From: Phil1 sp963643205
GTDB taxonomy: Bacteria > Bacillota > Clostridia > Christensenellales > CAG-138
NCBI GenBank assembly: GCA_963643205.1
Contig: CAVIJJ010000035.1
Coordinates: 1-12,206, forward strand
Direction of reading: 5' to 3'
DNA: 12,206 bases
The notes under the pieces are model-generated. The model saw only the letters and a program-made list of their open reading frames with translations, ran no database searches and was not told the origin of the DNA. The position numbers and the translations under genes are program-made. Numbering within the stretch: position 1 is the stretch's first letter; each line of letters starts with the position of its first letter. Below, piece after piece: positions 1-6,823 of the stretch.

Positions 1-18
1 ACCAACCTAAACGGTTAA

Positions 19-50
19 CAAAAGAGCGTCCAATCGGGCGCTCTTTTTTT
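19..50 (+). terminator. Rho-independent terminator of an upstream gene
   Basis: The arm at 20-28 pairs with 39-47, and inner pairs 29-31 with 36-38 (one G-U wobble) leave a four-base loop. The hairpin runs straight into a T tract (44-50). It ends transcription from a gene left of the window on the + strand and separates that gene from the cluster. The opposite strand has only a short T run, so it is probably one-directional. Confidence 0.85.
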
Positions 51-90
51 GCTGCGCAAAAAAGCCGGAATTGCGGAAACACGGCTATTA

Positions 91-120
91 TACGTGCTGA
101 TTATGTCGATAAAAGTGCCG
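91..120 (+). promoter_or_regulatory. Candidate LytTR-type binding site (two 9-bp direct repeats)
   Basis: Two 9-mers, TACGTGCTG (91-99) and AAAGTGCCG (112-120), are separated by exactly 12 bp. Each matches 7 of 9 positions of the published LytTR consensus [TA][AC][CA]GTTN[AG][TG]. They belong to a longer direct repeat, GTGC[TC]GATTATG, at 94-105 and 115-126, with a 21-bp period (about two helical turns). The site lies just upstream of a possible promoter for the LytTR gene at 257, which suggests autoregulation. Geometry and proximity are seen; binding is inferred. Confidence 0.4.
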
Positions 121-140
121 ATTATGCAAGATTGCCCATT

Positions 141-169
141 TTGGTATTGAATTGTGATATTTTTATGAA
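141..169 (+). promoter_or_regulatory. Weak candidate sigma-A promoter
   Basis: TTGGTA (141-146) and TATGAA (164-169) are separated by 17 bp. Each matches four of six consensus bases. The -35 element begins about 20 bp after the LytTR-like direct repeat, a position that suits an activator-dependent promoter. The remaining leader to 256 shows only a short repeated GCGTAAAAG (190-198, 209-217). This is a tentative call. Confidence 0.3.
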
Positions 170-256
170 TGCGTGGTGGTGTGGATACCGCGTAAAAGGG
201 AAGCGGAGGCGTAAAAGTCTATCGCGTCCTATCAAATTGTGGGGGTATACTTTCCG

Positions 257-982
257 ATGAGAATCGCGGTTTATGACAATGGCGATTATTACCTATACAT
301 TGAGCGATTACTGAGCCAGATATATGAGATAGCCGGCTCGGGCGTAGTCATATATAATTCCCCGGAGCTTTTTGAGTTTGATACCGTAAACCACAACGAA
401 CAGTTCGATATCCTTATAATGGTGCTTGACGAATCACAGGATTCAATGGAAAAGCAAATAGCCATGGCCAAGCAGGCGCGCGAAACGGAGGCCTGCTTAC
501 AGCTTATATTCATAGCGCCGGAGGATAAGCTTATTCCGCATGTTTACAGCGTGGACCACGCGTTTACGCTGGCGCGCAGTCATGTTTCCACGCTTTTTAT
601 AGTTGCCGTTCAGAAGGCGGTGGAGAACGTTTTGTCAATGGACAGGCGCGTTATATGCGCAACGGTGGACTACGGCAAGCGCTGGATTCCCTTAAGGCAG
701 ATATACTATCTTGAAAGCATAAACAGAAAAACGCAGATTAGTCTTGAAACAACCATGCTTGAAACAAGCTTGTCCATTCAGCAGATATTGGGCGCGTTCC
801 AAACCACGCCTTTCGTGCGCTGCCATAAAAGCATATATGTAAATATGCAGAAAATAATAGGCCTGGGCACAAGTGAGCTGCTGCTGAATAATCAGGTAAG
901 GCTGCCAATAGGCCGCGTGTTCCAAGCCACGGTAAGGGACAGCTTTAAGGAGTTCTCAGGCAAAAACCTGCTGAACAGCTGA
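257..982 (+). CDS. LytTR-family response regulator with degenerate receiver
   Basis: Predicted cytoplasmic transcription regulator of 241 aa. Residues 1-125 resemble a CheY-like receiver. The opening MRIAVYD fits beta-1, and Asp58 in the VLDES stretch is in the place of the phosphoacceptor. However, the usual acidic pair is D-N-G-D (7-10) and the expected Lys-Pro near the end of the receiver is not recognisable, so phosphorylation is doubtful. Residues about 132-233 are a LytTR DNA-binding domain, with the typical I-x-Y-L-E-S near 149-154, V-R-C-H-K-S-I-Y-V-N near 187-196 and a final L-P-I-G-R. ATG 257 is preferred because the homology begins there and a GGGGG lies at 241-245; an in-frame GTG at 239 is the alternative. 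No histidine kinase gene is visible. It sits 128 bp before the surface-protein cluster and may control it. Confidence 0.85.
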   Translation: MRIAVYDNGDYYLYIERLLSQIYEIAGSGVVIYNSPELFEFDTVNHNEQFDILIMVLDESQDSMEKQIAMAKQARETEACLQLIFIAPEDKLIPHVYSVDHAFTLARSHVSTLFIVAVQKAVENVLSMDRRVICATVDYGKRWIPLRQIYYLESINRKTQISLETTMLETSLSIQQILGAFQTTPFVRCHKSIYVNMQKIIGLGTSELLLNNQVRLPIGRVFQATVRDSFKEFSGKNLLNS

Positions 983-1099
983 GCGTATATCGCGGATTGA
1001 GCAAAAATTCGCGCCGATTAAACATACTTCCGCAAATACTATCACATCCGATTTATTCTTATTACACACGTAAAAACACACCTAAATATATCTGTATCC

Positions 1100-1105
1100 G
1101 GGAGG
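1100..1105 (+). promoter_or_regulatory. Ribosome binding site that fixes the start at 1111
   Basis: GGGAGG sits five bases before ATG 1111, whose product begins with a zinc knuckle (MICPNCG). An in-frame TTG at 997 would add 38 residues of no recognisable type and has no comparable site. The gap at 983-1110 shows no clear terminator or promoter. Confidence 0.75.
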
Positions 1106-1110
1106 CAAAA

Positions 1111-2136
1111 ATGATTTGTCCTAATTGCGGCAACAAAGTTGTGCCGGGAAGCAAAAAGTGCGGCGCGTGCGGCGCGGAGCTGCCGTATTCCGCCATGAAA
1201 GATCACCGCAGCGAAAGTCCGCTCTCTTCCTATACACCCGCAAATACAAACGCAGAGGAAGGCGCCAACGCCGCGGCGGAAGCCGAGCTTAGGCAGAGGG
1301 TCGCGTCCTTGCAGGGAGCGCTTGCCGAGCAGGGCAAAATGAACAGCGCTTTGAGGGCGGAGCTTAAAAAAAAGAAGAAGAGTCTGCGCGCGCTTACGGT
1401 TATCGTTATTGTGTGCGCCGCGCTCTGCCTTGTTTTGGCGGTATTATTTATATATGAAAGCAGCCGGCCGAGAAGCGTAACAGGATACAATCAGTATACG
1501 CAGAATTCGCAAAATGATGAGCCGCAAGTTACGTACGCGCCCTCTTCCGTGCCCGAAAACGAGGATGAATTCGCGCCGGAGGTTCAGATAACGTTTACGC
1601 CCGTGCCCGTGGACACTCCCGAGCAGGGTATGGATATGACTCAGAGCATAACCATAAGCTTTGATAAAAACTGCGACGGTAAGGTTGCCAAGATGCCCGG
1701 CTCCGTTTCGGGCGAATCCGGCGAGACTGTGACCATACCCAAGGATACGCCCGTGCGCACGGGGTACACATTTGAAGGCTGGAATACCAGAAAGGATGGT
1801 TCGGGCAAGACGTACAAGCCGGGCGACAGCATAAAGGCGGATGAGCCGAAAACGCTCTACGCGTGGTGGAAGCAGGCAGCCGCGGCTACCGTAACCCCGA
1901 CCCCCGCCGCGAATGGAGGCAATTCATCGCATTATAAGCCGACAACCTCACCCACGACGACGGGAACGACAACGCCGACGCCTGAACCTGTGAAACCAAC
2001 GCCAACGCCAACGAAGGAACCGACAACGCCAACGCCTGAACCTGTGAAACCAACGCCAACGAAGGAACCGACAACTCCGACGGGAACCGACAACGCCAAC
2101 GGCAACGCCAACGAAGGAACCGGTAACTCCGACTGA
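1111..2136 (+). CDS. Zinc-ribbon, single-TM surface protein with InlB-type repeat
   Basis: A 341-aa protein of modular build. Residues 3-20 form a zinc ribbon (C3-x2-C6, C17-x2-C20). A short heptad-like helix covers about 55-88. Five lysines (86-90) precede one TM segment at about 94-115, which predicts ribbon inside and C-terminus outside. Residues about 180-254 match the Listeria-Bacteroides (InlB B / Flg_new) repeat, with R-T-G-Y-T-F-E-G-W, Y-K-P-G-D and L-Y-A-W-W. After that comes a Pro/Thr spacer with TPTPEPVKP repeats, typical of a wall-spanning stalk. There is no LPXTG motif, so the TM is the anchor. The last 16 or so residues change abruptly to Asn/Gly-rich sequence and look frameshifted relative to the repeat. 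It is followed 21 bp later by the first lipoprotein. The ligand is unknown. Confidence 0.85.
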   Translation: MICPNCGNKVVPGSKKCGACGAELPYSAMKDHRSESPLSSYTPANTNAEEGANAAAEAELRQRVASLQGALAEQGKMNSALRAELKKKKKSLRALTVIVIVCAALCLVLAVLFIYESSRPRSVTGYNQYTQNSQNDEPQVTYAPSSVPENEDEFAPEVQITFTPVPVDTPEQGMDMTQSITISFDKNCDGKVAKMPGSVSGESGETVTIPKDTPVRTGYTFEGWNTRKDGSGKTYKPGDSIKADEPKTLYAWWKQAAAATVTPTPAANGGNSSHYKPTTSPTTTGTTTPTPEPVKPTPTPTKEPTTPTPEPVKPTPTKEPTTPTGTDNANGNANEGTGNSD

Positions 2137-2140
2137 ATAA
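1959..2140 (+). repeat. Pro/Thr-encoding tandem repeat with frame change
   Basis: A unit starting CCTGAACCTGTGAAACC recurs at 1981 and 2035 (54-bp period, the second unit shorter by 6 bp). Degenerate copies flank it. GACGGGAACGACAACGCC (1959-1976) recurs at 2080-2097 with one extra C (2087-2088). From there the open frame reads an Asn/Gly tail, while the +1 frame continues T-P-T-K-E-P and stops at TAA 2138-2140. Confidence 0.8.
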
Positions 2141-2157
2141 ACAGCGTGAGAAAAGAT

Positions 2158-3294
2158 ATGAAAAGACACGATCAAAGAATAACACGAACACTGTCGGCGG
2201 CGCTGCTGCTCGCGCTTGCGCTTAGCTTTGCCGGATGCGTGCTTAAAAGCGATAAGCCTACGAATAAGCAGATAAAGCTGAGCATAGAAGAGATGCTTGC
2301 CGCGGATAAAGACCTGCTTAGCGGCAGCGAAGAATACTCATACGAAATAGTTGATGAAAACCTTGACGGGGATAACTACACGAACGAAATAGTTATATCG
2401 GCAAAGCTAAATAGCTCCGTGCTTAAACTTAGCGTAAAGCAAAGCTGGAACATGGCCGAAAGCTTTTGGGTTCTTACGGCCGATGAGGTGGGGGACACAA
2501 CCGTTGAGGTTCTGAGCCAGCCCACGGAGGAGGAAATAAAGTCCGCCCTTTGTGAAAACAAGGCTTATAAGACCCTTGCCGCGAAATACCCGGACAAGGA
2601 TATAACGATAACGGTAAAGAACACCTCCTGGGAAGACGGCAGCGAGAGCTGCGTGGCCGAAATAACCCTGAAAATAGCGGCGGATACGAGCATTACCTGC
2701 CCCGGTGAAGTTGCGCTTGAGTGGAACAGGGAGGACGAAACATGGGTTGTTGTGAGCGCGAGCATTGACGAGAGCGAAGCGAATACCGCCGCTCCCACCC
2801 CAACCCCAACACCCACACCCACATCCGCCCCAACCCCCAAGGTTGACGCGACGGTGAATACCCCTAAGCCAAGCGAAACGAAAAAACCCCAGACCACGCC
2901 AACACCAACCTCGAACTGGCAATCTATCGACACGGGCGACGATGACAGCACGGGCGACGATGACAGCGAGAGCGGCTCAAAATACAAGCGCAGCTATCGC
3001 GCCAGCTATAACTGCTCCTACACCGTACCCACGGTCAGCGGCAGCGACGATTACATAGCCGGGTATAGGGACGGCTACAGCGAAGGCTACAGCGTCGTGT
3101 ACGATGCCGCGTACAGCGTGGGATATGACGACGGATTTTACGATACCAATAACGGCGCAACCGTTAATATTACAACTCCAAGTGGATCGGAGGACTACAG
3201 CCGCGGATTTAGCGACGGAGTCGGGGCCGCGGGAGGACGGGCACATAGCGCGGGCTATACTGCCGGATATAATGACGGCAGCAGCGACAGATAA
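2158..3294 (+). CDS. Lipoprotein with two internal repeats and Tyr/Gly-rich C-terminus
   Basis: Predicted lipoprotein, 378 aa. An N-terminal hydrophobic stretch ends in the lipobox S-F-A-G-C27, so it should be lipidated on the outer face of the membrane. Two copies of a domain of about 75-80 aa follow (34-107 and 121-202). Each opens P-T-[NE]-x-x-I and closes with a Trp-rich segment (E-W-N-x-E-D-E-T-W in the second). Then comes a Thr/Pro spacer (about 212-255), an Asp/Ser stretch and two 33-residue repeats (294-326, 342-374) built on [YF]-x-x-G-[YF]-x-D-G. The domain is shared with the next gene, but the family is not one I recognise. ATG 2158 is chosen with a weak GAG-AAAAG ahead of it; in-frame GTG 2146 would add four residues and has no clear binding site. 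Confidence 0.8.
   Translation: MKRHDQRITRTLSAALLLALALSFAGCVLKSDKPTNKQIKLSIEEMLAADKDLLSGSEEYSYEIVDENLDGDNYTNEIVISAKLNSSVLKLSVKQSWNMAESFWVLTADEVGDTTVEVLSQPTEEEIKSALCENKAYKTLAAKYPDKDITITVKNTSWEDGSESCVAEITLKIAADTSITCPGEVALEWNREDETWVVVSASIDESEANTAAPTPTPTPTPTSAPTPKVDATVNTPKPSETKKPQTTPTPTSNWQSIDTGDDDSTGDDDSESGSKYKRSYRASYNCSYTVPTVSGSDDYIAGYRDGYSEGYSVVYDAAYSVGYDDGFYDTNNGATVNITTPSGSEDYSRGFSDGVGAAGGRAHSAGYTAGYNDGSSDR
2192..2240 (+). repeat. 49-bp exact direct repeat over the signal peptide, copy 1
   Basis: Identical, including third codon positions, to 3368-3416 in the next gene. It encodes L-S-A-A-L-L-L-A-L-A-L-S-F-A-G-C plus flanking codons. The coding sequences around it are clearly diverged, which suggests recent conversion or recombination. 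Confidence 0.9.
3037..3279 (+). repeat. Two 33-residue Tyr/Gly repeats
   Basis: Positions 3037-3135 and 3181-3279 encode two equal-length units starting S-G-S-[DE]-D-Y-x-x-G-[YF]-x-D-G and ending G-Y-x-D-G, separated by 15 residues. Within each unit Gly and Tyr recur about every four residues. The DNA is less alike than the protein, so the duplication is old. Confidence 0.75.
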
Positions 3295-3330
3295 AGCGAA
3301 CGCAAGCGGGGAAGCGGGAAAGATTAAACC

Positions 3331-4605
3331 ATGAACAGACGCTTTGGATTTAAGTTAAAACTATATTTGTCGGCGGCGCTGCTGCTCGCGCTTGCGCTTA
3401 GCTTTGCCGGATGCGTATTCAAAAGCTCAAGGCCTACGGATGAGCAAATAGAGCTGAGCGTGGGGAAGCTTTTAGAGCATGAGGAAAGCCTGCTTAAGTG
3501 CCGCGAAAACTACACATACGAAATAAGCGAATCAACGCGCGACGGCAAGGGCATTACGCTGGGAATAATTATAACGGCCCGGCTGCGGCGCTCGATAATG
3601 ACCGTTACGCTGAGCCAGCGATGGAGAAAGCTTGACGATGTTTGGATGATGCAGTCCTATGAAATTACGGATGAGTCCGCGAGGGTTCTGCAGCAGCCCA
3701 CCAACGAGGAAATACTGGCGGTATTCGGCGGGTCCGACGCTTACGAAAAGCTTTCGGCAAATTACCCCGGCAACGAAAAAAGCATAACGGTAAGCTCCGT
3801 TTCGTGGGAAGACGGGCAGGAGAGCGCCGTGGCGCAGATCAGCGAGGAAATAGTCTGCTCCGAGCTTGTGAACGTAATATATCAATCCGAGCAGAGTCTT
3901 GAGTGGAACCGCGATGACGAAAGCTGGGTAAGCGCGGGCACAAAACTGAACACGGACTATGCGCTGTGGCTGAAGAAGCCGCCCACGGATGAGGAGATAA
4001 CGGCCCTTGTGGGCTCGACAAGCGTCGAAACCGAAACATGGAATATGAGCATTACCGGAAAGGAATGGGAACAGGGGAGCGCAAGCTGCGCGGCCCGGGT
4101 AACGCTGAGCAAGGATTATACCTTCTGCGGCGCGAGTCTGCCCTATGTATATAACATAGTGTGGAATGAGGATACAGCACTTTGGGAATGCGAATCGTAC
4201 GCGGCAAGCCCGACCGAGCCCGCCGTTTATGATTTTACCAACCTTAACGGGAAATGGACGGATAAAAGCAACAGCGAAAATACGATCAGAATTTCCGGCG
4301 CGGGCATAATTTCTTTCTTGCCGAACGGGGCAAAACCAAGCCTTATGACCACCGTGGACTACAGCCTGGTCGATGCCGCGTCAAGCGAATGGAACTGGTC
4401 GAATTGGTCCGGCAAAAGCCAATCCGGCGGCAGGATGGAAGGCAGTGAAACCCTTAGATGGAGCCTGAAGAGCGGCGGGGACACGATAGCCGTAGCGAAG
4501 CTGAAAAAGGATTCGTGCGAATACAGCCTTTATATTACCGCAAGCGGAATACGCGCCGTTGCCGAAACCGGCGGGAAAGGCGGCGAAATTATACTGAAAA
4601 AATAA
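3331..4605 (+). CDS. Lipoprotein with three internal repeats and a beta-rich C-terminal domain
   Basis: Predicted lipoprotein, 424 aa, with lipobox S-F-A-G-C28 and the same signal core as its upstream neighbour. The exported part has three copies of the shared P-T-[ND]-E-x-I ... W-[ED]-x-G-x-x-S ... W-N-x-D-x-x-x-W domain, at about 35-108, 123-205 and 218-290. The last 125 or so residues are different: a G-K-W-T-D opening and alternating polar/hydrophobic strands suggest a small beta-barrel-like domain. This could be lipocalin-like, but I cannot assign it. It has no zinc ribbon, no Pro/Thr spacer and no C-terminal tag. It begins 36 bp after the first lipoprotein, preceded by GGGAAAG. Probably an exported sensor or ligand-binding protein; function unknown. 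Confidence 0.8.
   Translation: MNRRFGFKLKLYLSAALLLALALSFAGCVFKSSRPTDEQIELSVGKLLEHEESLLKCRENYTYEISESTRDGKGITLGIIITARLRRSIMTVTLSQRWRKLDDVWMMQSYEITDESARVLQQPTNEEILAVFGGSDAYEKLSANYPGNEKSITVSSVSWEDGQESAVAQISEEIVCSELVNVIYQSEQSLEWNRDDESWVSAGTKLNTDYALWLKKPPTDEEITALVGSTSVETETWNMSITGKEWEQGSASCAARVTLSKDYTFCGASLPYVYNIVWNEDTALWECESYAASPTEPAVYDFTNLNGKWTDKSNSENTIRISGAGIISFLPNGAKPSLMTTVDYSLVDAASSEWNWSNWSGKSQSGGRMEGSETLRWSLKSGGDTIAVAKLKKDSCEYSLYITASGIRAVAETGGKGGEIILKK
3368..3416 (+). repeat. 49-bp exact direct repeat over the signal peptide, copy 2
   Basis: Second copy of the repeat at 2192-2240, in the same reading frame and the same place relative to the lipobox Cys. Confidence 0.9.
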
Positions 4606-4650
4606 GGTTAGGTCAAAACCGAAACACTATAAAAATTGTATAAACAAAGC

Positions 4651-4657
4651 GGGGAGG
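4651..4657 (+). promoter_or_regulatory. Ribosome binding site that fixes the start at 4667
   Basis: GGGGAGG lies nine bases before ATG 4667, giving an M-W-I-C start like that of the next gene. An in-frame TTG at 4658 directly abuts the site and is unlikely to be used. Confidence 0.7.
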
Positions 4658-4666
4658 TTGAAAACT

Positions 4667-5491
4667 ATGTGGATATGCAGATACGACGAAACGGAAAATC
4701 CGGATGATGTGCTGGTGTGCCCTATATGCGGCCACAGCAAGGCGGAAGCGGCCATGCCGCCGAAAATAGCACGGGAGGAAGCCCCTGTAAGCGCCTGGGC
4801 TTGCCCCAAATGCGGAAGAAATAACAGCGCGAATACGAACTTTTGCGGCTACTGCGGAACGCGCCGCGAAGAAACGCCGCAGGCGCCCGCGGGGTGGACA
4901 TGCTCCTGCGGAGCCGCGAACGATGAGCAGTACAATTTCTGCAAAATGTGCGGCAAGCCCAGAGAAACGAAAAACGAACCGCCTAAGCCCGAGCCCGAGC
5001 ATGAGCCGGATCCACAGGATATTATGCGCCGGGAAATGAAAAAACTGGAGGACCGAACAGTATTGATGAAGGTACTGGCCTGCCTGTGCATAGCCGCGTT
5101 GTTTGTGCTGTTTGCCTTTAAATATACCTCAATAGACAGCTCCGGCTTTTCGACTGAGAACTACACAATATATAAAAACGCGCTTGGCATAAACGGTAGC
5201 ATAGAGCAGCTTTGCAGCATTGTGCTTATCGTGTTCGCGCTCCTGCCGCTGCCGTTTTTATTCATTAAATTCGATGTAAACAAGCGCAACCTGCCGCTTG
5301 TGATAGCCATTGTAAGCGCCTGCTGCATAACGCTTTACGCACTGACCATATTCTTTGGCGTAATCGAAAAAACGATTATACCGGTGCTTATTGTCTGCTG
5401 CGCCTCGGGCGTGGCGTTCTGCGCGTATTTCTACGTTGACGCGCTTAAGAAAAAGGAAAACACACTCATGCCCCGAGCGGGGGATCTGTAA
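4667..5491 (+). CDS. Triple zinc-ribbon, four-TM membrane protein with C-terminal GDL tag
   Basis: A 274-aa protein. Three W-x-C zinc knuckle modules open it. The first (W2, C4, C18, C21) seems to lack one Cys, with Asp7 in its place, a RanBP2-like pattern with N-P in the middle. The second is complete (W44, C46, C49, C60, C63), as is the third (W77, C79, C81, C92, C95). An acidic/proline linker leads to four hydrophobic segments at about 132-152, 181-201, 209-232 and 236-258. An even number of spans with a Lys-rich end (K261-K263) places both termini inside. It ends L-M-P-R-A-G-D-L, the tag shared with three other proteins in the cluster. No catalytic motif is visible, so it is probably a scaffold or sensor. 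It starts 61 bp after the lipoprotein gene. Confidence 0.8.
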   Translation: MWICRYDETENPDDVLVCPICGHSKAEAAMPPKIAREEAPVSAWACPKCGRNNSANTNFCGYCGTRREETPQAPAGWTCSCGAANDEQYNFCKMCGKPRETKNEPPKPEPEHEPDPQDIMRREMKKLEDRTVLMKVLACLCIAALFVLFAFKYTSIDSSGFSTENYTIYKNALGINGSIEQLCSIVLIVFALLPLPFLFIKFDVNKRNLPLVIAIVSACCITLYALTIFFGVIEKTIIPVLIVCCASGVAFCAYFYVDALKKKENTLMPRAGDL

Positions 5492-5525
5492 AAAGCTTAT
5501 TGTACCGGAAAGGAGAAAATAAAAA

Positions 5526-6788
5526 ATGTGGATTTGCCCAACATGTAAAACCAGAAATACCGATGCCTTTTGCGTAAACTGCGGCTGCCCGGCACCCGAC
5601 GCCAAGCCCGCCAAGCCTGCCAAGCCCGCCGCGAAACCTGTTGCCCCCGGGAAGGGTACGGTGGTCACCATAGGCGATTTTATCGCCGCGATACTTTCAA
5701 TAGGCGCCGCGCTTATTATGCTGTTCTCGCCATTGGCCAAAATTGGCAATACTATTATCGATTATGTTGCCGATCTGTCCGGCATTGACTACAGCAGCGA
5801 AACGTCCTTATCCATAAGCGGACTTTCGGGGATATTCAGCAAGGTTAAAGAAGCGCTGGAGGAGGTTGCCGCGCTCACGTCATCCTTTAGCTACAGCATG
5901 GATGATGAGGAATTTGAGCTGTTCAGCACCGTGAGCAACTATGTATCGCTTGGCCAAACCGTGCTGATAATTATCCAGGTGCTTCTTTATGCCGCGATTG
6001 TGGCGCTGATAGTCAGCTTCTTCTTTAAGCCCCGCGCGCTCGGCACCGCCGGCCGCGCCGCCATAACGCTGAGCACAGTGATTATATTGGTATCCTTGCT
6101 GGTGGCAAGCGCCGGTATAAAGGCATACATTGAGGATAAGCTCTCGGGTTATAACGGTTGGATTACGTCCGATACGGTTGTGGGAGGAATAAACTCGATA
6201 ATAACAGTTCTGTTTGTGCCGGGCGTGATAAGTTTAGTGCTTTGCGTGGTGGGCTTTATACTGCCTGCTGTCGTGAAGAAGAGGCTTTACGCTATAGGCG
6301 GCGAGAGCGCGTATTACACGCCCGCCGTATCCGCGCCCGCACCCAAGCCCGTCGCTCCCGTTGCGGCAACACCCGTTTATGATGACGGATCCTGGGTATG
6401 CGCCTGCGGAACAAGGAACAAGGGCAAATTCTGCGTAAAGTGCGGCAATACCAAGCCCACTCCCGCGGCGCCCGTTTCCACACCCGCGGTGGCACCGAAA
6501 ATTACTCCTGCCGCGCCCGCACCCAAGCCTGCCGCGCCCGCCTATGATGACGGATCCTGGGTATGCGCCTGCGGAACAAGGAACAAGGGCAATTTCTGCG
6601 TAAAGTGCGGCAATACCAAGCCCACTCCCGCGGTGCCTGCTTACGCGCCCGTGACGACACCGAAAACTACTCCTGTCACGCCTGCGTCCGCGCCTGTGAT
6701 GACACGGAAAATTACTCCTGTCGCTCCCACTCCCGCGGCTAAGGCGGAGGAACCGAAGAACCTGTTCCATACCCCGGGAGATCTGTAA
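5526..6788 (+). CDS. Zinc-ribbon four-TM protein with duplicated C-terminal ribbons and GDL tag
   Basis: A 420-aa protein with an AAGGAGA site upstream. The N-terminal ribbon is W2, C4, C7, C16, C19. A Lys/Pro/Ala linker follows, then four probable TM segments at about 49-69, 143-167, 177-200 and 222-248. The loop at 74-140 would be outside, and both termini inside. The C-terminal third is a Pro/Ala/Thr linker carrying two nearly identical ribbons (W290 and W345; pattern W-V-C-A-C-G-T-R-N-K-G-x-F-C-V-K-C-G). They differ by one residue, Lys to Asn. The end is N-L-F-H-T-P-G-D-L. The paralogue upstream has the same layout with its ribbons placed at the N-terminus instead. The role is probably that of a membrane adaptor; no enzyme motif was seen. 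Confidence 0.8.
   Translation: MWICPTCKTRNTDAFCVNCGCPAPDAKPAKPAKPAAKPVAPGKGTVVTIGDFIAAILSIGAALIMLFSPLAKIGNTIIDYVADLSGIDYSSETSLSISGLSGIFSKVKEALEEVAALTSSFSYSMDDEEFELFSTVSNYVSLGQTVLIIIQVLLYAAIVALIVSFFFKPRALGTAGRAAITLSTVIILVSLLVASAGIKAYIEDKLSGYNGWITSDTVVGGINSIITVLFVPGVISLVLCVVGFILPAVVKKRLYAIGGESAYYTPAVSAPAPKPVAPVAATPVYDDGSWVCACGTRNKGKFCVKCGNTKPTPAAPVSTPAVAPKITPAAPAPKPAAPAYDDGSWVCACGTRNKGNFCVKCGNTKPTPAVPAYAPVTTPKTTPVTPASAPVMTRKITPVAPTPAAKAEEPKNLFHTPGDL
6378..6633 (+). repeat. 165-bp-period duplication of a zinc-ribbon module
   Basis: A 91-bp block at 6378-6468 recurs at 6543-6633 with one mismatch (AAA to AAT, Lys to Asn). Such identity at silent positions points to a recent in-frame tandem duplication of ribbon plus linker. 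Confidence 0.85.
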
Positions 6789-6823
6789 GAACAAAAAGGT
6801 CATCCGCCCAAGGAGACTGATTT

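Noticed and set aside
44..65. Palindromic T/A stretch TTTTTTGC-TGC-GCAAAAAA
   Set aside because: It overlaps the T tract of the terminator and is mostly A/T. It could compete with the terminator hairpin, but there is no sign of a regulatory RNA.
190..217. GCGTAAAAG repeated at 19-bp spacing in the leader
   Set aside because: The repeat is only nine bases long, matches no known site and could arise by chance.
997..1110. N-terminal extension of the zinc-ribbon protein from TTG 997
   Set aside because: GGGAGG directly precedes ATG 1111, and the protein family begins at the zinc knuckle; the extension has no recognisable features.
1886..2191. Long antisense open frames across the Pro/Thr-repeat region
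   Set aside because: They are by-products of the biased repeat codons. They lack ribosome binding sites and their composition (Arg/Ser/Phe-rich) is not protein-like.
2192..3416. Insertion-sequence or transposon ends
   Set aside because: The 49-bp repeat is coding sequence for a signal peptide, and no transposase or inverted repeats are present.
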